Positions 9,578-17,986 of a stretch of DNA of 64,000 nucleotides are shown here, piece after piece. The notes beneath the pieces are model-generated. The model worked only from the letters and a program-made list of their open reading frames with translations. It was not told the origin of the DNA and ran no database searches. The stretch is from an uncultured Bacteroidales bacterium (GTDB taxonomy: Bacteria; Bacteroidota; Bacteroidia; Bacteroidales; Muribaculaceae): positions 20,312 to 84,311 of the forward strand of contig CAMWPM010000005.1 of assembly GCA_947176235.1 (NCBI GenBank), written 5' to 3'. A program made the translations under genes and the position numbers. Numbering within the stretch: the first letter of the stretch is position 1; each line of letters opens with the position of its first letter.

Positions 9578-9727
9578 GGTTTCCTCCCAACCAATCCCCT
9601 CCGGATGGCGTTATAGGTAAAATTCAGAATATCCGGGAATGTCATTGCGCAAGGCTCCCCAGCTATCCTCCATTTCATCGTGACCTGTTCTAATTACCGT
9701 TCATTTTTTATCAAGCGTTCTATCATC

Positions 9728-10870
9728 ATGAAATCGCGCATTCTCACAATGCTCTTATCCGGACTCTGCACTCTGGCTTCTGTTGCTCAGGACGAGCCCA
9801 AACTTTCCCTCGCTCCCACTGGCCGTGTCCTTATGGACGGCGCTCTCTATGGCAGTAATGACAGTCGGTTTACCGACGGTGTGGCTATCCCCGATGTCCG
9901 CCTTGGACTTAAGGCTGGATATGGTATGTGGAAAGCCAAGATCGACATCGGTTTTGCCTATGGCAAGATCGGGCTTAAGGATATTTATCTGCAGGCGGAT
10001 CTCAATCCGTCGACGTTCATCCGCGTCGGAAATTTCATTCATCAGTTCGGACTCCAGAGTGCCACAAGTTCCTCGATGAAGGAAGGTATGGAGGAACCCA
10101 CAAGCAATGAAGTGTTCAACTATTCCCGCCAGATCGGTGCCATGGCTGAGTTATCAAGAGAGAAATATCTCGGGACATTCAGCGTTCACGCCGAAGGTCA
10201 GGATGCGCTGCTCAATCGATCCAATGTCGTTGGTAAGGAACGTTTCGGCTTCATGACCCGTCAGGTGTGGCGACCTTCCACCGATCCTTCGACGGTCATT
10301 GCACAAGTTGGCATATCAGCGGCTTACGATAAGCCGGACAAGACTAATGTCTACACTCTCAACGGTAATTTCCCCACACGTGTCGCCCAGGTTTCGGCTA
10401 TCGGAGCGTCAGTGTCCGATGTCAGATGCATGTGGCGTTTCACCCCTGAATTGCTCCTTGCCCGAGGTCCCGTAGCGCTCGAATCTCAGTATTTCTACTA
10501 CCACGCCGTGCGTCGTGGGTCACAGCCCGGTTATACCGGCTCGGGGGCTTATGCTCTGGTGCGTGGACTCGTGATGGGCGGCTCCTACGCTTATTCCCCA
10601 CTCGACGGTGGTCTGGCAACTCCCCGCCCCAAATCACTTGAAATCGTAGGCAGCTACAATTACACTAACCTCACCGATGCAGGTGCGGCTATCTTCGGCG
10701 GACGCCTCAACGACGTGGCGGTCTGCGTCAATTATTACATCAACAAGTACATGATGTGCCGCCTCCGTTACTCCTACACCTATGCCTGGAACCGCATGGA
10801 TGAGGAGGGGAAGATGGTCGATCCGATTCATCTCAACACTGTCGAGGCGCGCATTCAGATCCTGTTCTGA
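9728..10870 (+). CDS. Outer-membrane porin, phosphate-selective porin O/P-like
   Basis: I place the start at the ATG at 9728, which gives a clean signal peptide (MKSRILTMLLSGLCTLASVAQ, cleaved before DEPK); an in-frame start 48 bases further upstream only adds unconvincing residues. The 380-residue product has a mature part made of alternating strands with aromatic girdle residues, such as DVRLGLKAGYGMWKAKIDIGF and the KIGLKDIYLQADLNPSTFIRVGN segment, and ends in RIQILF, a typical terminal beta-strand ending in Phe. The pattern resembles Bacteroidota porins of the OprO/OprP family, which pass phosphate or polyphosphate. It lies 70 bases before a histidine phosphatase gene on the same strand, which fits a phosphate-acquisition pair. 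Substrate selectivity is an inference. Confidence 0.75.
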   Translation: MKSRILTMLLSGLCTLASVAQDEPKLSLAPTGRVLMDGALYGSNDSRFTDGVAIPDVRLGLKAGYGMWKAKIDIGFAYGKIGLKDIYLQADLNPSTFIRVGNFIHQFGLQSATSSSMKEGMEEPTSNEVFNYSRQIGAMAELSREKYLGTFSVHAEGQDALLNRSNVVGKERFGFMTRQVWRPSTDPSTVIAQVGISAAYDKPDKTNVYTLNGNFPTRVAQVSAIGASVSDVRCMWRFTPELLLARGPVALESQYFYYHAVRRGSQPGYTGSGAYALVRGLVMGGSYAYSPLDGGLATPRPKSLEIVGSYNYTNLTDAGAAIFGGRLNDVAVCVNYYINKYMMCRLRYSYTYAWNRMDEEGKMVDPIHLNTVEARIQILF

Positions 10871-10940
10871 TTTTGTAAAAAATTCTCGTATTGATTATAA
10901 GCTGATTAACTGATAAATTCACCGAAAAAACACTGATACT

Positions 10941-12257
10941 ATGAAACGCTTAGGAACATTGCGTTGTCTCGCCGCTGCAGTAATCGCAGTCATCTGTTTC
11001 CCGCAGGCTGACGCCCGCACTCATTTCACTGACCGCCGGCAGGCGGCAAGCAACTATTACGCTTATCCTTATCCCGAAAATCCTCTTCCTGTCCTCACCC
11101 CCGCTCCCGCAGGCTATCATCCCTTCCACATCGAGCATTACGGACGTCATGGAAGCCGATGGATCATGGATCCTGCCACTTACGCCACTCCCGTCAGCGA
11201 ACTGGAAAAGGCAGAGGCTGCCGGAAAGCTTACTCCAAAGGGTGTGGAAGTACTGTCACAGCTACGCGCCATCAACGACGCTTCGCAGAAGAGGGTGGGA
11301 GAGCTTACACCCGTCGGTGCCGATCAGCATCGTGGCATAGCACGCCGCATGACCTCAAACTTTCCGGAAGTGTTTGCGGATAGCGGCAGGATCGATGCCC
11401 GTTCTACGATAGTGATCCGTTGCATCCTCTCCATGGACAATGAACTTCAGGAAATAAAAGCTTATAACCCCGATCTCAACATCACGTCCGACGCCTCCTA
11501 CGCGACGATGTACTACATGAATAACACTGACACGGATTCCGCTGCCAATGCCGAGATTAATGCCGCGCAGAAGCTGCTTGCCGACTTCCGGGAGGCTCAT
11601 CCCATGAGCAATGCGGTGGTGGCGGAGCTTGTCACCGACACTGTCTGGGCGAAGCGCAACATGGATATTCCGGCATTCAAGAGCACTCTCTTCGAGGTCG
11701 CAGCCAACACGCAGAGTCATTATGACCAGCCTGATCTTCTTGCGTTGTTCACCGACGAGGATCTTGAGCAGCGATGGCTCGGTGATAATGCCAACTGGTA
11801 CTTGCGTGCCGGTAATTCCCCCATCACTCACTATCAGACGCCCAAGGCTCAGCGCTATCTGCTCGCCAACATTATCGCAAGTGCCGATACAGCCATTGCT
11901 CAGCCGGGGCATGGCGCCAACATGAGGTTCGGTCATGAATCGGTCCTTATCCCCCTCGCTGTCTACATGGATCTCAATGATTACTCCCGCTCATTCGGAA
12001 ATCTCGAGCTTGTCGCTGACCAGTGGCGCAATTATGAGATTTTCCCTATGGCATGTAATCTCCAGATGGTGTTTTACCGTCCGGACGGATCCGTCAATCC
12101 CGATGACGTAATTGTGAAAGTTCTGCTCAATGAGGAGGAAGTTGTTTTACCTCTCGAGCAGGTGGCTCTCTCGTTCTATTCATGGAAAGATCTGCGGTCA
12201 TATTATGCCGATAAGCTGGCACTCAGTGGTATAGATGTCAATAATCTCACCGAATGA
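10941..12257 (+). CDS. Secreted histidine-type (MINPP/phytase-like) phosphatase
   Basis: A 438-residue protein with a signal peptide (MKRLGTLRCLAAAVIAVICFPQADA, about 1-25). The branch-2 histidine phosphatase motif is present as EHYGRHGSRW with Arg69, the nucleophile His70 and Arg73. The distal motif is GHES with His332 and Glu333, where relatives such as the B. thetaiotaomicron MINPP-like enzyme have HAE. Such enzymes release phosphate from inositol phosphates and similar esters in the periplasm or outside the cell. It follows a phosphate-type porin by 70 bases and ends before a strong terminator. A general acid phosphatase is the alternative to a phytase role. Confidence 0.82.
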   Translation: MKRLGTLRCLAAAVIAVICFPQADARTHFTDRRQAASNYYAYPYPENPLPVLTPAPAGYHPFHIEHYGRHGSRWIMDPATYATPVSELEKAEAAGKLTPKGVEVLSQLRAINDASQKRVGELTPVGADQHRGIARRMTSNFPEVFADSGRIDARSTIVIRCILSMDNELQEIKAYNPDLNITSDASYATMYYMNNTDTDSAANAEINAAQKLLADFREAHPMSNAVVAELVTDTVWAKRNMDIPAFKSTLFEVAANTQSHYDQPDLLALFTDEDLEQRWLGDNANWYLRAGNSPITHYQTPKAQRYLLANIIASADTAIAQPGHGANMRFGHESVLIPLAVYMDLNDYSRSFGNLELVADQWRNYEIFPMACNLQMVFYRPDGSVNPDDVIVKVLLNEEEVVLPLEQVALSFYSWKDLRSYYADKLALSGIDVNNLTE

Positions 12258-12340
12258 ATCAGTGGACGTGCTATTGACTGCCTATGAATTTTACCTGCCC
12301 GATTAAGCTGAATTATAAACAGCCGTTAAATTTGTTAAAT

Positions 12341-12381
12341 GCCTCCGGAATGCTGAACACTCGGCGCTCCGGAGGCGTTTT
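12341..12381 (+). terminator. Intrinsic terminator after the histidine phosphatase
   Basis: A 9-bp stem GCCTCCGGA (12341-12349) pairs with TCCGGAGGC (12368-12376), followed by GTTTT. It separates the porin/phosphatase unit from superoxide dismutase. Confidence 0.75.
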
Positions 12382-12463
12382 AATGGTGAATTTAGCCCGA
12401 AGGAAGGGCGATTCCAAGAGATTTTCAATCCCTCGTTAACCACTTCAACCTTTTAAAAGAATT

Positions 12464-13039
12464 ATGGAATACACCCAGCCCAAGTTACCTTACGCCAACG
12501 ATGCCCTCGAACCAGTGATCAGCCGCGAGACCGTTGACTACCACTATGGAAAGCATGAGAAGGCCTACATCGACAATCTCAATTCGCTCCTGCGTGGCAC
12601 CGACATGGAGGATGAGCCTCTTGAGGAAATCATCCGCTCGGCTAAGGGTCCGCTGTTCAACAACGCTTCACAGGCATGGAATCATATCCTCTATTTCTTC
12701 TCATTCTCGCCCGATGGCGGCGGTGAACCTGAAGGCGAACTTGCGGACGCTATACGTCAGCAGTTCGGATCGTTCGAGGAGTTCAAGCGCCTTTTCGAGG
12801 AAGCAGGCACAAAGCTTTTCGGATCCGGTTGGGTATGGCTCTCGCGTGATGAGGATGGTAAGCTCTATATCACTCAGGGATCGAATGCAGAGAACCCGTT
12901 GACACAGGGTCTCACTCCGATCTTTACATTTGATGTCTGGGAGCATGCCTACTATCTTGACTATCAGAACCGCAGGGCTGAGTATCTCCACCGACTATGG
13001 GATATCGTCGACTGGGATATCGTGAGCGCCCGCTATTGA
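12464..13039 (+). CDS. sodB: Superoxide dismutase, Fe/Mn family
   Basis: A 191-residue cytoplasmic enzyme that turns superoxide into oxygen and hydrogen peroxide. All four metal ligands are visible: His27 (in DYHYGKH), His74 (AWNHILYFF), Asp157 and His161 (DVWEHAYYLDYQNRR). The length and the MEYTQPKLPYANDALEP start are typical for the family. There is no signal peptide. The metal (Fe, Mn or either, as in the cambialistic Bacteroides enzymes) cannot be fixed from the sequence. It is probably a single-gene unit, flanked by terminators at 12341-12381 and 13166-13200. Confidence 0.95.
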   Translation: MEYTQPKLPYANDALEPVISRETVDYHYGKHEKAYIDNLNSLLRGTDMEDEPLEEIIRSAKGPLFNNASQAWNHILYFFSFSPDGGGEPEGELADAIRQQFGSFEEFKRLFEEAGTKLFGSGWVWLSRDEDGKLYITQGSNAENPLTQGLTPIFTFDVWEHAYYLDYQNRRAEYLHRLWDIVDWDIVSARY

Positions 13040-13165
13040 TCGCGCGCCGCATCCACGTCGGGCAGCATCCCCTTTTTAAGATTTAACACCTACTACCATA
13101 CAAAAACACAGTAATTACAACGATTTTTAGCACTTAATTGTAAGCATAATGTGATGAATGGAGAG

Positions 13166-13200
13166 AGGGGTGCTCGTGAGAGTCCCCCTTTTTCTTTTTT
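13166..13200 (+). terminator. Intrinsic terminator after sodB
   Basis: AGGGG (13166-13170) pairs with CCCCCT around 13184-13189, with an inner CTC/GAG pairing, then a long T-rich run (TTTTTCTTTTTT). Confidence 0.65.
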
Positions 13201-13304
13201 TTGTTTCATGGCTGGCACAATCCGATGAGGATCGCGCCGGTTTTTTTTATTACCCGGGGATTGCTTTTTATTGAGGAGTTGTTATGAAAGCCAAAAAATA
13301 TTGT

Positions 13305-13312
13305 TAAATTTG
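13305..13312 (+). promoter_or_regulatory. -7 promoter element for the DUF3332/M23 unit
   Basis: TAAATTTG fits TAnnTTTG and lies 52 bases before the ATG at 13365. A TTG at 13279-13281 is the nearest -33 candidate, but its spacer of 23 bases is longer than usual. Confidence 0.5.
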
Positions 13313-13364
13313 TAGCGTAAACTGCTAATTATTTTGTCAAACCCCTTTAATTCCCATTCCAAGG

Positions 13365-13913
13365 ATGAAAAAGAGAATCTTCAAAGTCAGCATGATTCTG
13401 GCTATTACGGCATCGTTCATGTGCACGTCCTGTATCGGTAGCTTCACCACGTTCAACAAGCTTAAGGACTGGAACCAGACCGTAGGCAACAAGTTTGTCA
13501 ACGAACTCGTGTTCTTCGTGTTCTGGATTATCCCTGTTTATGAAGTGGCAACTCTTGCCGACCTTGTGGTGTTCAACTCCATTGAATTCTGGACCAACGA
13601 GAATCCTATGGCAAAAGGCAAGAAGATGATTCAGGGTGAGAATGACCGCTATCTCGTGGAATGCGACGGCAAGGGCTACACCATCACGGCGATGACCGAA
13701 GGCCGCTCGATGCGTCTGGATTTCGACGCTACCGACAAGTCCTGGAATGTGGCACTCCCCGAAGGAGAATCATATAAGCTCATGACATTCGTCGACGACA
13801 CTCACGTGGCTCTTCCCACCCCGGACGGCGGATCGACCGTAGTAGAGCTTTCTCAGGCGGGTCTCTACGCCTATCAGGCTGTGGTGGCTAATCCTCTCAT
13901 GGCTATGAAATGA
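13365..13913 (+). CDS. DUF3332 family lipoprotein
   Basis: A 182-residue protein. Residues 1-23 form a lipoprotein signal peptide (FMCTSC, with the likely lipidated Cys followed by IGS). The first part of the mature chain (SFTTFNKLKDWNQTVGNKFVNELVFFVFWIIPVYEV) carries a hydrophobic stretch of about 20 residues, so it may also be held by a membrane helix. This start and layout match DUF3332 proteins of Bacteroidota, whose function I do not know. Its stop overlaps the start of the M23 peptidase gene (ATGA at 13910-13913), suggesting linked function in the envelope. Confidence 0.75.
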   Translation: MKKRIFKVSMILAITASFMCTSCIGSFTTFNKLKDWNQTVGNKFVNELVFFVFWIIPVYEVATLADLVVFNSIEFWTNENPMAKGKKMIQGENDRYLVECDGKGYTITAMTEGRSMRLDFDATDKSWNVALPEGESYKLMTFVDDTHVALPTPDGGSTVVELSQAGLYAYQAVVANPLMAMK

Positions 13914-15604
13914 TCGGAAAACCTCTCGCCCTTGCGGCTTCCGTAGCCTCCCTATTGTTTTTCGGCATCCCTGCGGGTGCCGAAAAACCTTTTTTGCGCT
14001 CTCCCCTCGATATCCCCCTCACACTCAGCGGTAACTTCGGCGAACTTCGACGCAACCATTTTCATTCAGGTGTCGACTTTAAGACACAGGGACGTACCGG
14101 GCTTCCGGTCCATGCTGTGGACGATGGCTATGTGGCGCGAGCATCCGTCTCGCCATGGGGATTCGGCAGAGCCGTCTACGTTGTCCATCCCTCTACCGGA
14201 CTGACCACTGTCTACGGTCATCTTGAAGCATTCAATCCTGAGATTGACAAGCGTGTGCGCGATGAGCAGTACAGGCGTGAGACGTTCACGATCGACCTTG
14301 AGTTCGGACCCGACGAGATTCCGGTGAAGCGAGGTGACGTAATAGCACGCAGCGGTAATGCAGGATCATCCGGCGGTCCGCATCTGCACTTTGACGTGCG
14401 CGACACGGCATCCGAGGATCCGCTCGATCCACTTGCTTATTATCGTGACCGCGTGGCTGACAAAGTGGCTCCCTCCGCACGCCTCCTCGCCCTCTATCCG
14501 GCGGGAGGAGAAGTGGAAGGCAGTGCAGTTTTCCCCTCGCGCGTCACCCTCGATCCGAAATCCCCCGCCCCCACCTTCCATGCTTCGGGACGTGTGATCC
14601 CGGGGATTAAGGCTTACGACCGTATGTCGGGGACTTCCAACATTTACGGGATCAAGCATCTGTCGCTGAAGATCGACGGTAAGGAAGTGTACCGCCGCAC
14701 AATTGACCGTTTCGGATTCGACTACACACGCGGAGTTCACACCCTTGTCGATTACCCTGATCTCGTCAACTCAAATTCATGGGTCATGACCACACATATT
14801 CCTCCCTCACGTCCCCTCGGCGACATGGAGTGGAGTTCCCTCCCCGACGGAATTCTTGACATTGAGCCGGGCAAGACCTATCGCGGTGAGTGGGTGATGG
14901 AGGACGAGCATGGCAATCGTGCCATTCAGCCATTCACTATTGTCGGGGTCAAGGGGGAAGTGGTGCATGGAGAGGACCCGAAAGGAGCCCTACTCGAATG
15001 GAATGAGCATCACGTGGTCAGTTCGCCCGATGAGGATATTGTGGTTGACATTCCCAATGGCGCTCTATATGACGACATACGATTTGACTTCGAGGTGGCG
15101 GATGACTCGCGCTTCGTGACGCCTCTCTATTCGGTGGGTGATCCGGGTGTACCTCTTGCCAAGGGTGTGGAGCTGCGCATAAAATTGCCGTCGGACACAC
15201 TCCTCCATAAGCGTCATTATTGTCTGGTCAGCGTTAATCCCGCAGGCAAAATGTCGGCGGTAGGATCCAACTACTCGCGTGGAAGCATTGTCGGGAAAGT
15301 CACCTCATGGGGCAATTACGCCGTAACCACCGACCGCCGTCCTCCCGTCATCACTCCACAGCGTCCTGCCGGATGGCGAAAGGCGGGGAAAATCTCTCTG
15401 AAAATCACTGATAATCTCAGCGGGGTTCAGACGTTTGCGGGTACACTCGATGGTAAGTTCGCACTCTTCGAGCTTGATGGTAAGACCGCCACGCTTTCCT
15501 ACGACTTCGCTGACGGCAGACATGACCGCAACCGACCTCACGACGTTCGCGTGGTAGTGACCGATGCATGCGGCAATACCTCCGTCTACGAAGGAAAATA
15601 TTGA
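13910..15604 (+). CDS. Secreted M23 family metallopeptidase
   Basis: A 564-residue protein with a signal peptide (about 1-25, ending near GIPAGA|EK). The LytM-type M23 domain comes first: HFHSGVD supplies Zn ligands His52 and Asp56, and PHLHFDVRD supplies His158 and His160. M23 enzymes cut peptide cross-links in peptidoglycan, or act as regulators when residues are missing; here the motif set is complete. A long C-terminal region of about 380 residues has beta-rich repeats (for example LKITDNLSGVQTF), as often seen in Bacteroidota homologues. The distance between Asp56 and the HxH motif is long because of an insertion at about 100-130. The gene is translationally coupled to the DUF3332 gene and ends before a hairpin at 15653. 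Confidence 0.88.
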   Translation: MIGKPLALAASVASLLFFGIPAGAEKPFLRSPLDIPLTLSGNFGELRRNHFHSGVDFKTQGRTGLPVHAVDDGYVARASVSPWGFGRAVYVVHPSTGLTTVYGHLEAFNPEIDKRVRDEQYRRETFTIDLEFGPDEIPVKRGDVIARSGNAGSSGGPHLHFDVRDTASEDPLDPLAYYRDRVADKVAPSARLLALYPAGGEVEGSAVFPSRVTLDPKSPAPTFHASGRVIPGIKAYDRMSGTSNIYGIKHLSLKIDGKEVYRRTIDRFGFDYTRGVHTLVDYPDLVNSNSWVMTTHIPPSRPLGDMEWSSLPDGILDIEPGKTYRGEWVMEDEHGNRAIQPFTIVGVKGEVVHGEDPKGALLEWNEHHVVSSPDEDIVVDIPNGALYDDIRFDFEVADDSRFVTPLYSVGDPGVPLAKGVELRIKLPSDTLLHKRHYCLVSVNPAGKMSAVGSNYSRGSIVGKVTSWGNYAVTTDRRPPVITPQRPAGWRKAGKISLKITDNLSGVQTFAGTLDGKFALFELDGKTATLSYDFADGRHDRNRPHDVRVVVTDACGNTSVYEGKY

Positions 15605-15652
15605 TTGTCCAAGGCGGCAGACTTTTGCCGAACCAAATTTGAATTAATTATG

Positions 15653-15682
15653 GCAGGAGGATCGGCTGATTCTCCTGCTTTC
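15653..15682 (+). terminator. Hairpin terminator after the M23 gene
   Basis: GCAGGAG (15653-15659) pairs with CTCCTGC (15672-15678), followed by a short T-rich end (TTTCGTT). The weak T-tract lowers confidence. Confidence 0.5.
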
Positions 15683-15759
15683 GTTCAATTACGCGTGTGT
15701 TAACATTTTTTGTGGAATAGCCCGTAGGCGCACGCGCGTGGTTTTTGTTGAAAAATTCG

Positions 15760-15767
15760 TAACTTTG
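15760..15767 (+). promoter_or_regulatory. -7 promoter element for the M3 peptidase gene
   Basis: TAACTTTG fits TAnnTTTG and lies 73 bases before the ATG at 15841. A well-spaced -33 TTTG is not seen. Confidence 0.5.
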
Positions 15768-15840
15768 TGGCTCGTATTCATGCTTTTATTGCCTGACTTT
15801 AAGAAATAACAACATAAACCTCCAATCATTACACTTTACG

Positions 15841-17955
15841 ATGATGAAAATCCCATTTATCGCCCTCGCCGCAGTAGCATGTCTGGCAGGTGGTTGCTCC
15901 CAGAAAGAGCATGTCAATCCTTTCCTCGCCGAAAGCTTTGGCACTCCGTATGAAATCCCGCCGTTCGAGCAGATCACTTTTGACGACTATCTCCCCGCAG
16001 TAGAGGCAGGCATCGCCGCTCAGAAAGCTGCTATTGACTCAATCGTGGCTAACCCGGACACTCCCACCTTCGAAAATACAATTCTCGCCATGGACCATTC
16101 CGGCGACCTTTTGCAGAAGGTTATGCTCGTGTTCAGCGGTCTCGACGAATCACTTTCTTCGCCCGAAATGGTCGAGCTTGCCGAAAAGATCTACCCCATG
16201 ACTTCGGCTCACTCTGACGAAATAGCGATGAATGACGCGCTTTTCCAGCGTGTGAAATACCTCCATGACAACATCGACAGTCTTGGGCTCGGCACACCCG
16301 AACGCCGCATGATCGAAGAGAGCTACAAATCGTTCACGCGCAACGGTGCCCTTCTGGATGCCGACAAGAAAGCGCGTCTGAAGGAGCTTAACACCACTCT
16401 GACCGACCTCTATCTGAAGTTTAACAAGAATCTGCTCACTGCCACCAATGCATTTGAGATCGTGGTGGAGGATTCCGCACGCCTTGCCGGACTCCCCGCA
16501 TCAAGCGTGGCTGTAGCTGCCGAGGAAGCATCGGCACGCGGGCTGGACGGCAAGTGGGTGTTCACTCTCCATGCTCCCAGCCGCCTTCCCCTCCTCCAGT
16601 ACGCTGCCGACCGTGATCTTCGCCGTCAGATGTACGAAGGCTATGCGTCGCTGGCATCAAGCGGCGACACTGACAACCGTCCCGTCATCAACAAGATTCT
16701 CCGTGCTCGTGCCGAGAAAGCTGATCTCCTCGGATTCAAGGATTTCGCCGCTTATCAGACTGACAATGTTATGGCTAAGACTCCTGAAGCAGCCGAAGCC
16801 CTGCTGATGAAGCTGTGGGAGCCCTCTGTAAAACGTGTCCACGAGGAAGTGGCTGAGATGCAGGCTATCGCCGACCGCGAAGGCGGTGACTTCAAGATTG
16901 CGCCCTGGGACTATTACTACTATGCAGAGAAGGTGCGTAAGGACAAATATGACTTTGACGAGAGCGAAGTGCGCCCCTATCTTAGCGTGGACAGCGTGCG
17001 CAACGGAATTTTCTACATGGCTAACCGCCTTTATGGAGTTAACTTCAAGGAGATGCCTGATGCACCCAAGTACCATCCCGATGTCAATGTCTATGACGTT
17101 ACCGATTCGCTGGGCAATCATCTTGCGGTGTTCATGACCGATTATTTCCCGCGCGCCTCCAAGCGACAGGGTGCATGGATGTTCCAGTTCAGCAACGCTT
17201 ATGAGGATGCCGACGGCAATTCCGTGCGTCCGGTTGTCTATAACGTCGGTAACTTCTCCAAGCCCACTGCCGACGCTCCCTCCCTCCTCACTATCGATGA
17301 GGTCGAGACGATGTTCCATGAGTTTGGTCACGGTCTGCATGGTATGCTGACTAAGGCAAAATATCAGGGTCAGAGCGGCACGGCAGTCGACCGCGACTTC
17401 GTAGAGCTTCCCAGCCAGATTCACGAGCACTGGGCGTTCGAACCTGAGATGCTCCGCAATTATGCCCGCCACTACGTCACCGGCGAGGTTATTCCCGATG
17501 CACTCGTCGAAAAGATGGAACGTGCTTCCACACACGGTCAGGGCTTTGCAATGGCTGAGCGCGTGAGTGCGGCCCTTCTTGACCTTGCCTACGGACATCT
17601 GAAGCCTGCCGACGGAGAGGAAATCGACATCGAGGCATTTGAGAACGAGGTGGGCGCGAAGCTCGGACTTCCTGCCGAACTTACTTATCGCTATCGCTCG
17701 CCTTACTTCAAGCATATCTTCGGCAGCGACGAGTATTCTTCAGGCTACTACACCTACATGTGGGCTGAGGTGCTTGACTGCGACGGCTTCGAGCTCTTTA
17801 AGGAGCGTGGTATCTTTGATCCCGCCACCGCCAAGTCGTTTAAGGAGAATATTCTTGAGACGGGCGGTAGCGAGGATCCCATGACGCTCTATGTCAGATT
17901 CCGCGGTCAGGAGCCGACTCCCGATGCTGTGCTACGCAAGCATGGTCTGCTTTGA
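15841..17955 (+). CDS. M3 family peptidase (peptidyl-dipeptidase/oligopeptidase A-like) lipoprotein
   Basis: A 704-residue zinc peptidase of the size of Dcp/oligopeptidase A. The HExxH motif is HEFGHGLH with His493, Glu494 and His497; the third ligand Glu lies about 25 residues downstream, in the DFVELPSQIHEHW segment characteristic of M3. The N-terminus is a lipoprotein signal (ALAAVACLAGGC, Cys20 followed by SQKEH), which points to the periplasm rather than the cytoplasm. Dcp removes C-terminal dipeptides from peptides. The next gene, an S9 peptidase lipoprotein, starts 31 bases downstream, so this may be a two-step peptide-degrading unit. Confidence 0.92.
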   Translation: MMKIPFIALAAVACLAGGCSQKEHVNPFLAESFGTPYEIPPFEQITFDDYLPAVEAGIAAQKAAIDSIVANPDTPTFENTILAMDHSGDLLQKVMLVFSGLDESLSSPEMVELAEKIYPMTSAHSDEIAMNDALFQRVKYLHDNIDSLGLGTPERRMIEESYKSFTRNGALLDADKKARLKELNTTLTDLYLKFNKNLLTATNAFEIVVEDSARLAGLPASSVAVAAEEASARGLDGKWVFTLHAPSRLPLLQYAADRDLRRQMYEGYASLASSGDTDNRPVINKILRARAEKADLLGFKDFAAYQTDNVMAKTPEAAEALLMKLWEPSVKRVHEEVAEMQAIADREGGDFKIAPWDYYYYAEKVRKDKYDFDESEVRPYLSVDSVRNGIFYMANRLYGVNFKEMPDAPKYHPDVNVYDVTDSLGNHLAVFMTDYFPRASKRQGAWMFQFSNAYEDADGNSVRPVVYNVGNFSKPTADAPSLLTIDEVETMFHEFGHGLHGMLTKAKYQGQSGTAVDRDFVELPSQIHEHWAFEPEMLRNYARHYVTGEVIPDALVEKMERASTHGQGFAMAERVSAALLDLAYGHLKPADGEEIDIEAFENEVGAKLGLPAELTYRYRSPYFKHIFGSDEYSSGYYTYMWAEVLDCDGFELFKERGIFDPATAKSFKENILETGGSEDPMTLYVRFRGQEPTPDAVLRKHGLL

Positions 17956-17986
17956 TTTCTCTCATTCAATCCATAAAGAAAAAATC

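Larger units (their letters stand above)
9334..9727. other. Divergent intergenic region between dnaN and the porin gene
   Basis: This 394-base stretch has no credible gene. It holds the dnaN promoter (9427-9457) and a perfect inverted repeat at 9560-9577. I see no TAnnTTTG element for the plus-strand porin gene. The 68-codon plus-strand frame at 9487-9693 has no recognisable protein features. Confidence 0.6.
13040..13364. other. Intergenic region between sodB and the DUF3332 gene
   Basis: This 325-base stretch has no gene. It contains the sodB terminator (13166-13200) and a -7-like element for the next gene (13305-13312). The rest is AT-rich with no structure that I recognise. Confidence 0.6.

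Noticed and set aside
9487-9693. A 68-codon plus-strand frame upstream of the porin
   Set aside because: Composition and sequence do not look like protein; the area holds the dnaN promoter and a dyad.
12327-12334. TAAATTTG as a promoter for sodB
   Set aside because: The predicted start would fall directly on the terminator hairpin at 12341-12376, so a functional promoter here is unlikely.
16657-17715. A 352-codon open frame on the minus strand inside the M3 peptidase gene
   Set aside because: It mirrors the codon bias of the plus-strand gene, which has clear HExxH and M3 motifs; the antisense product has no recognisable features.
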